This document shows, piece by piece, positions 56,306-64,000 of a stretch of 64,000 nt of DNA. The position numbers and the translations under genes are program-made. Position 1 is the stretch's first letter, and each line of letters opens with the position of its first letter. This DNA is from Macrostomum hystrix. Taxonomy: Eukaryota; Platyhelminthes; Macrostomidae. The stretch lies in assembly GCA_950097015.1 (NCBI GenBank), contig CATNEN010000001.1, forward strand, positions 13,661,501 to 13,725,500, in the 5' to 3' direction. Under the pieces are notes generated by a model. That model did not search any database. It was given only the letters and a program-made list of their open reading frames with translations, and had not been told where the DNA came from.

Positions 56306-57599
56306 ACGGGCGAATGCCCAGAGGTTTGTTGCTAAAGACTCATACTAACGTCATACTAACGATGGCACCTGGGACTCGTACATGACACACGATTTTAACC
56401 AAGATACTCACTTTAACTGTACATTGGCACCTGTTAATTGCATTCGAATATTCGACGGGTAGGTATTCGAACCAAAAAAAGAGGAAATTCAACCTTGTTG
56501 CGAGACTCTAAAAAGTACATGAATGCAGTCATTTAGGTAAGATCTACATGTTTATAATACATTTTTTGCCGTTTCGGCGCATTGACTCTGAGCCATACAC
56601 TGCTAAAGTCGAAAAACGTGATTTAGGCTACTTTTATGCATATTTCATGATACAAATGTACAAAAATAAGAAACGACGACATGCTAGGAAAATCGGACTT
56701 TTTAGGCAAGGTACACAACTAAATTGCGCACAATATGTATATCTTGAAATTTTGCCTTAGTTTATTGAAGTCGCTGCCGGTACAGAAATGTACTTTAACG
56801 ACAGTACGGGGGCTTGTACGAGTATCGAACATACTCCTTAGCCTGTAACTTTTGAACGGATTACCGGAGCGCGGCGCTTGGTGTCATTGAACTACATTTT
56901 AGATTTACTTTTATTCGAGTGTATGTTCGCTGTCATCGCACGATGCTTTGTACACCTCAGGCCAGGTCACGTGACTTGCTGGAAATGAAATAATGACTTT
57001 GTACCTATATACTAAGGACAGGGGAAGCATGAGAATGAGCCAAAATTTGTACTTATTAGAAACATCTAGATGACTGCTCTCAGAAAGTGAGAGCACGTCT
57101 GTCAGTTGCAAAGTTTTGTTATAAATGACTGTCAGTCGAAAAATGTGATTTTGTGCAAAAACAACCCATATGAGCACACATAGGGCGGAAAATTTATCAA
57201 TTTTCGCTATGAGGTTCTTAGCTTCCAAGAGCACTATTGTGCCCAGTAAACACGTACAGATGACTGCCATCTTCGTTAGTGTGCAAAAATTCGTATTTTG
57301 ACTCTATTAACATTTACCTAATTACGAGGTTCCAGTACTATGCGTTTATTTGCTATATTTCACGTTGCCATTTATTAACGATGCTACGCCTGGCTTTCAG
57401 TGTGGTGTCAATAAATAGCATCTAGCAAGTGCTTTAAGATGACATCATGCGCATTTCGTTGCGTAAAAGTGTGGGTCCACAGTTTCGTAATAATTTAAAA
57501 AGACCTAATTTCGCAAAAATCATTTTAAAAAATACTAAATATTAACTATAATTAAATATAAGTGTAACTAAAACGCCTTCTGAAACTGAATAAAAAATG
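56306..57599. other. AT-rich region with a short paralogous peptide
   Basis: At about 57377-57418 the plus strand reads NDATPGFQCGVNK followed by a stop. It resembles DTAMTPAFQCGVNL in exon 3 of the split gene (about 54260), suggesting a decayed relative. The 119-codon minus frame at 56911-57270 is hydrophobic and unsupported. Confidence 0.35.
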
Positions 57600-58795
57600 C
57601 ACTTAAAAGTGTCGTTGGTGGACCAAATGGAGCAGTTGCGAAAAGTGGAGACTTGTGAAAAGCTGGCGCTTCCTTCCGCACACCGGCAGAGCTGCGAAGG
57701 CGACCATGAATATCAAGGAGGGCTGGCTGTTGTCAATTTCTGCGATTCGCTGCTTGTCCGCTCAGTTAATTCAGAACGAAGGCTTCGAGTACGTCTGCAC
57801 GCGAGGGTTCTCGCAGGATCATGTTGAGGTGAGCTTCACATCAGCTGTGCATTTTGTGCTGCTCTTTTTTAGGTTTTTCGAAATTCTCTATGATTAGCTA
57901 ATTTAGCTTCTTTGAAATGTCACTTTTTCAAAAACGCAAATTTACTCCCCGGAAAGGCAGTACATGAAAATCATACTTTCAGAGTGCACCGAGCAGTAGA
58001 ATTTTAACAAAGTGAAACGCCATCCCTTTTCAGAATCTCTTAAGCATCCTAGAGGGCGCAACGGGTTCAATGAAAAACCCGAACTGTCAGCTTACATTGG
58101 CGCACTGAGATCAGTAGCGGCTGGCCGGATTCATTCTCTAAGCCGGATTCATCGGCTAGGAACTATGAGGATGACGGCTGCTCAGTTGCGATCTCAGCTT
58201 CCGGCGCATCAGCTTGCGCATCAGTAAGATGAGACCACAGCAATGCTGCAACCAGTAACTGGACACCGCCGAGTGAAGCCTCTGCCAGCAATTCAAACGA
58301 AGCAGCCATCCCGCTGCTGCGCGAACCGATAGGCCTGGCTACTGTCCAAGACGATGCAGTACTGAACGAGGCCACTGAATACGTAGCTGGTTACGTGCTG
58401 AAAAAGAGTGGCGTATTGGACTGCAGCGACTGCAGGGCGGAGCTGACAGTGTCAGATCCGTCTGGCTGTCATATGCAGCACAAGCGTCTGCCCCACGCAG
58501 TCATCGGCCTAACGCATCCTTCACCAGCGGCTTTGCGCGAGTTCTGCAAGTTGGAGGCTGCCTTCGTTGCGCAATCGCACAGTTTTATTGTGCAGTCGCA
58601 GGTAGCTAAACGATTGGCTGTTGTGTGAACAGCTGCAGCAGTTGCACTGCCGTCGTGCAGCTCACACGCTGCACATGTGCAGCGTCAGGTATGCAGCACG
58701 TTTGCACGGCTGCGACTGCATCATTGGTGCCGCTGCGAGATGAGAAGCCTGCGAGCAGCGGCGAGCAGGAGCAGCACGCTGCGAAAGTAAACAAA
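57600..58795 (+). pseudogene. P-type transposase, C-terminal remnant
   Basis: The plus strand reads FLPHTGRAAKATMNIKEGWL, then NEGFEYVCTRGFSQDHVE up to a donor at about 57829. After an intron ending 'ccttttcag' near 58034, a frame-broken RNGFNEKPELSAYIGALRSV follows, then ATEYVAGYVLKKSGVLDCSD and a Cys/Arg-rich end near 58790. It matches the last third of the transposases at 20980-25771 and 33790-36582, with the same intron position. The THAP finger and catalytic core are missing, and several stops interrupt it. AATAAA at about 58839 may be its polyadenylation signal. Confidence 0.72.
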
Positions 58796-58855
58796 CTGCG
58801 ATGAGCTAGCTGATTAATTGATGTGAAATCATTCTATTTAAATAAACAAATATGC

Positions 58856-59150
58856 TGTGGCGGTCAAGGGCAAGTGCACTCGGTGGCAGCCACTTGCAAG
58901 CCGTTCTGCCCGCCGACTTCTCACACCACCCCACGTCTGCACGCGGCCAACCCCGGGGGTTAGGGGTGGGCGCCACCCCTCCCCAGCGTGGCGTGTTTGG
59001 GCGGTGTGACCTTGACTTTTTTACCGCTTGTTTACGCGATGGCCGTATAAGACTGTTTGCGTGCGCCTCCTTCTGTTTATCCTTTTCCGCGTTTCACTTT
59101 GCTCTCCGCAAATATACGTTTCGCACGCAGTAGCTAGCTACCACGCTACA
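58856..59150 (+). repeat. 5' LTR
   Basis: Starts TGTGGCGGTC and ends CACGCTACA. TATAA is at 59046-59050, about 100 bp before the end. No AATAAA is visible. By eye identical to 63002-63296. Confidence 0.93.
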
Positions 59151-59151
59151 T

Positions 59152-59164
59152 TGGTGAGCCCGAC
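59152..59164 (+). promoter_or_regulatory. Primer binding site, probably tRNA-Trp
   Basis: TGGTGAGCCCGAC starts two bases after the LTR. It matches the complement of the tRNA-Trp 3' end (TGGTGACCCCGAC) except for one base. Confidence 0.6.
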
Positions 59165-59183
59165 ACCCGCCATTCCGTTTTAA

Positions 59184-59888
59184 ATGGCGCTTCCTACTGA
59201 GTCATCCGTAGCACTCAAGCTGCCCACGTTTTGGGCTGCACAGCCACGCGCGTGGTTTATTCAGGCGGAGGCCCAGTTCCAGCTGCGGGGCATCAGCCAG
59301 GACGACACCAAGTACCACCACTTGGTCGCCTCGCTTGACCAGCGGACCGCTGAACGCCTGCTGGATGTCCTGGAGAGCCCTCCGGACACCAACAAATACG
59401 GCAGGTTGAAGGAGCGCCTGCTCGGCTCTTTCAGCCTCACCCGGCAGCAGCGAGCCAGCCGCCTGCTCAGCATGTCCAGCCTCGGAGATCGCCGTCCGTC
59501 CGAGCTGATGGACGAAATGCTGGCCCTGCTGGGCGACCATCGGCCTTGCCTGCTCTTTGAAGAGCTTTTCCGCCAGCAGCTGCCCGCGGACATCCGGATG
59601 GCGCTCGCTTCTGCAGATTTCGAGGATCCCCGGGCGGTCGCGCAGCTCGCCGACCAGCTCTGGGCCAGCCGACCGCAACCAATGGCCGCCTCTGCGCACC
59701 TGGAGGACCTGCCCGAGGTTTGCGCCGCGCGACAGGCTGCTCGGCCTCGCGCCAAGTCGCCCCGGCCGGGACACCGCGGCAGCCGCACTCCGGAGGTGTG
59801 CTATTTCCACCGCAAGTTCGGCGCGAAGGCCAGGCAATGCGAGCAGCCCTGCAGCTTCTCGGGAAACGGGCTGGCCGGCCGTCAGTGA
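59184..59888 (+). CDS. Gag protein
   Basis: ATG 59184, 234 codons, ending at TGA 59886-59888. The capsid-like part starts [20 protein letters not shown], contains [27 protein letters not shown] and [17 protein letters not shown], and ends with an Arg-rich linker. The nucleocapsid motif is [18 protein letters not shown], a non-standard Cys-His knuckle seen in a group of invertebrate Gypsy elements. It forms the particle that packages the RNA. Most ribosomes should end here; a fraction would shift into pol at 59861-59867. Confidence 0.88.
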   Translation: MALPTESSVALKLPTFWAAQPRAWFIQAEAQFQLRGISQDDTKYHHLVASLDQRTAERLLDVLESPPDTNKYGRLKERLLGSFSLTRQQRASRLLSMSSLGDRRPSELMDEMLALLGDHRPCLLFEELFRQQLPADIRMALASADFEDPRAVAQLADQLWASRPQPMAASAHLEDLPEVCAARQAARPRAKSPRPGHRGSRTPEVCYFHRKFGAKARQCEQPCSFSGNGLAGRQ

Positions 59889-59905
59889 ACATCGCGGCGG
59901 CCGGC
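59861..59905 (+). promoter_or_regulatory. Programmed -1 frameshift signal (gag to pol)
   Basis: The heptamer G-GGA-AAC lies in the gag frame exactly as X-XXY-YYZ. Six bases later an 8-bp all-GC stem (59874-59881 with 59898-59905) can form, with the gag stop codon in its 16-base loop. Shifting by -1 enters the pol frame, which is open. Confidence 0.8.
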
Positions 59906-62900
59906 AACCTGCTGCTCATCCCCGACGTCCAGTCCGGCCGGCGTTTCCTGGTGGACACGGGCGCCGAGGTCAGCATCTTCCCAGCCTCCGCGGACGATGC
60001 CCGCGCCCGCTCGCCGGGCCCGCCCCTGTTCGCCGCCAACGGAAGCCGAATTCGCACATTCGGCAGTCGCAGCCTCACCCTAGACATCGGCCTGAAGACC
60101 TGCACTTGGTCGTTCGTGCTGGCCGAGGTCTCCAGGCCGCTGATCGGCGCCGACTTCCTGCGCCACCACGGCCTGCTAGTGGACCTGCCGAACCGCCGTC
60201 TCCTGGACGCCAGCTCCCTGGCCAGCGTGCACCTGCTGCCCGGTTCCGGTTCTGCACCGCAGCTCGCCGCCGCCGTGGCCAAGGACCCGTACAGCCGACT
60301 GCTGGCGGAGTTCCCCAGCATCACGGAGCCCAGTTTCATCAGGGCCACGCCGCGGCACGGCGTCGAACACTGCATCCCGACGACGGGCCCTCCGGTACAT
60401 GCCAGGGCGCGCCGCCTGCCACCCGACAAGCTGGCTGCAGCCAAGGAGGAGTTTCGCAACCTGGAGCAGCTCGGAATCGTGCGGCGGTCCAGCAGCCCGT
60501 GGTCGTCGCCGCTGCACATGGTGCCTAAGGCTTCCGGCGGTTTCCGGCCCTGCGGCGATTTCAGGCGTCTCAACGACGCCACGGTGCCAGACCGCTACCC
60601 TGTGCCGCATATCCAAGACTTTTCGGCGCGGCTGACCGGCTGCACCGTGTTCTCTAAGATTGACCTGGTGCGCGGCTACCACCAGATCCCAGTCGCCGAG
60701 GCCGACATCCCGAAGACCGCCGTAATAACGCCCTTCGGGCTGTTCGAGTTCCTCCGCATGCCATTTGGCCTGAAAAACGCGGCACAGGCCTTCCAGCGCT
60801 TAGTGGACTCGATTTGCCAGGACCTGCCAGCAGTTTTCGCCTACATCGACGATTTCCTGGTGGCCAGCAACAGCCTTGAGCAGCACGAGGAGCACCTGCG
60901 GCAGCTGTTCCAGCGCCTCGCTGACAACGGCCTGTTGCTGAACCCGGCCAAGTGCCAGTTCGGCCGCAGCCAGATCGACTTCCTGGGCCACAGGATCAGC
61001 GCCGCGGGTGCCGTGCCGCTGCCGGACAAAGTCGACGTCATCGCCCGATTCGCGCCGCCCACGACGGTGAAGGGCCTCCAGGAGTTCGCCGGCATGGTGA
61101 ACTTCTATCACCGCTTTGTGCCCCGCGCTGCCCAGCTGCTGCGCCCGATCTACCAGGCCATGTCCGGCAAGGGGAAGCTGGTGCAGTGGACGCCAGAGCT
61201 GACCGAGGCTTTCGACAATACCAAGCGAGCGCTCGCTAACGCAGCCATGCTGGCGCACCCCAGGCCCGAGGCGCCGATGGCCCTCACAGTCGACGCTTCC
61301 GACACGGCCGTCGGCGCCGTCCTCGAACAGCACGTCGGCCTCGCCTGGCAGCCACTTGCCTTCTTCAGCCGCCAGCTGAGGCCAGCGGAGCAGAAGTACA
61401 GCGCTTTCGACCGCGAGCTTCTGGCGCTGTACCTAGCGGTCCGCCACTTTCGTTTCTTCCTGGAGGGGCGCCCATTCACCGCCTACACGGACCACAAACC
61501 GCTGGCCGCCGCCATGGCCAAGCTGTCCGACCCGTGGTCCGCCCGACAGCAACGCCACCTGGCGTACGTTAGCGAGTTCACCACGGACGTCCAGCACATC
61601 GCCGGCAAGGACAACCCGGTGGCCGACGCGCTGTCCCGCTGCACCGTGGCCAGTGTGCTACCTGGCGTCGACTATGCCGCCATGGCGCGGGTCCAGCAGG
61701 CCCCCACCGAGCCACACTCCGGGCTTCGGTTGGAGCGAGTGAGCCTCCGCGCAGGCTTGGAGTTGCTCTGCGACGTCTCCACCGGTCGGCCCCGCCCGCT
61801 GGTGCCGCCTGATTTCCGACGGCCGGTGTTCGACGCCATCCACGGCCTCGCGCACCCCTCCATCCGCAGCTCCCGCCGCCTCGTCGCCGACCGTTTCGTC
61901 TGGCCCGGCCTCAAACGGGACGTCGGCCTTTGGGCTCGCAGCTGCGTCGCCTGCCAGACGGCTAAAGTCCAGCGGCACGTGGTCAGCGAGCCGGACAGCA
62001 TCCCGGTGCCTCGCGATCGTTTCGCACACGTGCACATCGACCTGGTCGGCCCGCTGCCGCCGTCGCAAGGTTTCACGCACCTGCTGACCGTGGTCGACCG
62101 TTTCACGCGCTGGCCGGAAGCAATCCCGCTGGCCGACACCTCCGCGGCCACCTGCGCCGGCGCCTTCATCACGCACTGGGTCGCCCGTTTCGGCGTGCCT
62201 GGCGACCTCACCTCCGACCGCGGCCCGCAATTCACCTCGGAGCTGTGGGCGAACGTCTCCCGCCTGCTGGGCATGCAGCTGCACCAGACGACGGCTTTTC
62301 ATCCACAGGCCAACGGGCTGGTCGAGCGTTTTCATCGACATCTCAAGGCCTCCTTGATGGCGCGGCTGACAGGGCCGTCCTGGACTACCGAGTTGCCCTG
62401 GGTGCTGCTGGGCATCCGCACGGCGCCCAAGGAGGATTTCGGAGTTTCTTCGGCCGAAATGGTGTACGGCGTCCCACTGGCGGTGCCGGGCGAGTGCCTG
62501 CAGGCCGGCCCACCCACCGCGAGCCACGACGGTTTTCTGACCCACCTGCGCCAGGCCGTGCAGGTTTTCCGGCCGCCACCGACCTCCCAACACGGTCGCC
62601 GTGCCACCGCCTGGCCGACTGCCCTGGACGCCTGCACGCACGTTTTCGTCCGCCGCGACGGGCACCGGCCGGCACTGCAGCCGCCTTACCTCGGCCCCTT
62701 CAAGGTGCTGAAGCGCGGCGCCAAGGCGTTCCTCCTCGACCTCGTCACCCGGCAGGACCACGTGTCGGTGGACCGGCTCAAGCCGGCAACGCTCGACCCA
62801 ACCAGCCCGGCTCCGACGCCGCAACTTCGCCCGCGCGGCCGGCCGCCGCGGGACCCAACGACACGCCCGCCTAGCGTTCCCGGCACCAAAGCAGAGCCGG

Positions 62901-63109
62901 CCGCCACTCCACCGGTCACCCCTCCGCCGGTTCCTCTGCGTCGGCGCCAGCCGCAGCGCCGGTGCCGGCGGGTACCGAAGGCCACCGCTGGGGGGGAGCC
63001 CTGTGGCGGTCAAGGGCAAGTGCACTCGGTGGCAGCCACTTGCAAGCCGTTCTGCCCGCCGACTTCTCACACCACCCCACGTCTGCACGCGGCCAACCCC
63101 GGGGGTTAG
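59868..63109 (+). CDS. Pol polyprotein (protease, RT, RNase H, integrase)
   Basis: Read by -1 shift from gag; the frame is open from 59720, so the first coded residues overlap gag. The retropepsin [13 protein letters not shown] lies near 59950. RT has [26 protein letters not shown] and [10 protein letters not shown] (60840-60866). RNase H has [14 protein letters not shown] and YTDHKPL. The integrase zinc motif is HGLAHP ... CVAC. Its catalytic triad is [16 protein letters not shown] (Asp 62216) and GLVERFHRH (Glu 62324), spaced D-x35-E, then a GPF module ([11 protein letters not shown]). No chromodomain is present. There are no internal stops. The frame ends at 63109, inside the 3' LTR. It copies RNA to DNA and inserts it. 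Confidence 0.93.
62990..62998 (+). promoter_or_regulatory. Polypurine tract
   Basis: GGGGGGGAG lies three bases before the 3' LTR, where plus-strand DNA synthesis would be primed. It is inside the pol frame. Confidence 0.7.
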
Positions 63110-63296
63110 GGGTGGGCGCCACCCCTCCCCAGCGTGGCGTGTTTGGGCGGTGTGACCTTGACTTTTTTACCGCTTGTTTACGCGATGGCCGTATAAGACT
63201 GTTTGCGTGCGCCTCCTTCTGTTTATCCTTTTCCGCGTTTCACTTTGCTCTCCGCAAATATACGTTTCGCACGCAGTAGCTAGCTACCACGCTACA
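63002..63296 (+). repeat. 3' LTR
   Basis: Same length and, by eye, same sequence as 58856-59150. The pol stop codon (63107-63109) lies within it. Confidence 0.93.
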
Positions 63297-63796
63297 ATGC
63301 AGTATATAATAGCTTGTATTTGCCAAGTATAGTTAACTGCAATAATATTGCTGTCAATGCAATCTAAAGCATTCACACTATTGCTTTTTGTCGTAGAAAT
63401 TAAAGTTAAAAGTTTATTTTTGCTAATAATATAATAATACAATTGCTGCATTGTATTCATCTTGTTTTTTTATTTTTTTTATAAAAACGCATGTTTTAAT
63501 CACTACTAAGCAGAAAGTAGAATAAAAAACTTGCCCAGAAAATTAGCCTGAGTGGCCTATCTAGTGTTTATAGTATCTGTGCTCACATCTGAATTTGCTT
63601 GCGAATATTGAAAACTAGTTTTTACTGTTTACGACTTGTGCAAAATAATCAATTAACTCTCTTTTCCTTAAAATTATTATACCTCACTGTTTGCAAACGT
63701 TCTTTACTATTAATGCTTGACATGTACATTTATTGTGCCAATTGAAACATTGTTTAAGAGTTGTATTCTTTTACTGGTGAAACAGGTGCTGCTGTA
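63297..63796. other. AT-rich flank
   Basis: Flanking DNA between the Gypsy insertion and the OTU ORF. Ends with a possible splice acceptor 'gtgaaacag' at 63777-63785. Nothing else seen. Confidence 0.4.
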
Positions 63797-64000
63797 ATGG
63801 ATTTTGCCGAGGGCCATGTAACTGCTGCTGTACAAGTCCAACCTGTATGGGTTCCTTTTTCTTCGTGTCGCGTTGAGAATGTACGAGGTGACGGCAACTG
63901 TTTTTTCACGTCCATATTGAGGCAATTACAAGAACTGCCAGGTTTTTCCGCCTATCAATCGCTAAGCGTAGAAAATTTTCGAGATGCGGTTGCTGCAGAA
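63797..64000 (+). CDS. OTU-type cysteine protease, N-terminal part
   Basis: A frame from ATG 63797 runs open to the window end (68 codons). It contains VENVRGDGNCFFTSILRQL, the OTU catalytic block in which the Asp and Cys of GDGNC are active-site residues. These enzymes remove ubiquitin; many invertebrate transposons also carry OTU domains, so host or element origin is open. The frame is also open upstream to a possible acceptor at 63785, so this may be an internal exon. The catalytic His would be beyond the window. Confidence 0.7.
   Translation, partial: MDFAEGHVTAAVQVQPVWVPFSSCRVENVRGDGNCFFTSILRQLQELPGFSAYQSLSVENFRDAVAAE

Larger units (their letters stand above)
58856..63296 (+). mobile_element. 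Complete Ty3/Gypsy retrotransposon (4,441 bp)
   Basis: Two 295-bp LTRs that look identical, flanked by a 4-bp duplication ATGC (58852-58855 and 63297-63300). Primer site, gag, frameshift signal, pol and polypurine tract are all in place. Coding DNA is much more GC-rich than the surrounding AT-rich DNA. All signs point to a recent insertion. Confidence 0.94.

Noticed and set aside
56911-57270. 119-codon hydrophobic minus-strand protein
   Set aside because: AT-rich DNA tends to give such Leu/Ile frames; no motif and no splice context.
59202-60582. Long minus-strand frames opposite gag and pol (also 61658-63088)
   Set aside because: Shadows of GC-rich coding sequence; they have no recognisable domains, while the plus frames have full catalytic motifs.

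Overview
This window looks like chromosomal DNA of an invertebrate animal, and most of it is built from layered transposable elements. Evidence for an animal includes spliced genes with GT-AG introns, THAP-domain P-superfamily transposons, a KDZ-type transposase, Polinton pieces, Ty3/Gypsy and non-LTR retrotransposons, a tRNA-derived SINE and an ETS-domain fragment. I cannot name the species. No bacterial-style operons, rRNA genes or CRISPR arrays were seen.

Layout. 1-4989 (-): 5' two thirds of a Ty3/Gypsy element with one gag-pol frame, a tRNA-Gln primer site and a 5' LTR; its 3' part is outside the window. 5101-5778 (-): a LINE endonuclease fragment, then an unrecognised ORF (5840-6589 +). 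6878-9025: pieces of a Polinton integrase on opposite strands, separated by inverted copies of a repeat that also forms a 1.5 kb foldback element (9026-10530). 10900-15440: broken pieces of an R2-like LINE, an unknown ORF and an old Gypsy gag. 18585-20125: a SINE with inverted arms and a dispersed repeat. 20980-25771: a decayed P transposase pseudogene split by a 5'-truncated LINE with a 13-bp target duplication. 28600-29270: CT-rich minisatellite. 29401-31782: a spliced gene ending in a 42-bp coding tandem array. 33087-38755 (-): KDZ transposase exons with one frameshift; one of its introns holds a full-length P element (33325-36936) whose 843-aa transposase is intact. 44404-44694: an ETS fragment.

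45711-55062 holds the most striking structure. A four-exon gene has its first coding exon split by a 7,110-bp P-superfamily transposon (45819-52928), with a perfect 8-bp target duplication. That transposon has 1,706-bp terminal inverted repeats of equal length. Each repeat carries its own copy of the two exons for the THAP DNA-binding domain. Between them lies an apparently intact 858-aa, four-exon transposase.

57600-58795 is a third P-family remnant. 58856-63296 is a complete, young-looking Gypsy element with indistinguishable 295-bp LTRs, a 4-bp target duplication, intact gag and pol, and a textbook -1 frameshift signal. The window ends in the start of an OTU-protease ORF.

How the parts relate. 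The layers give a relative order of events: KDZ before the P element in its intron; the old P copy before its LINE; the split gene before the long-TIR transposon. The two intact P-type transposases and the GC-rich Gypsy are the best candidates for recently active elements. Splice-junction and target-site claims were read by eye from the sequence; family names rest on motif recognition, not on database searches.
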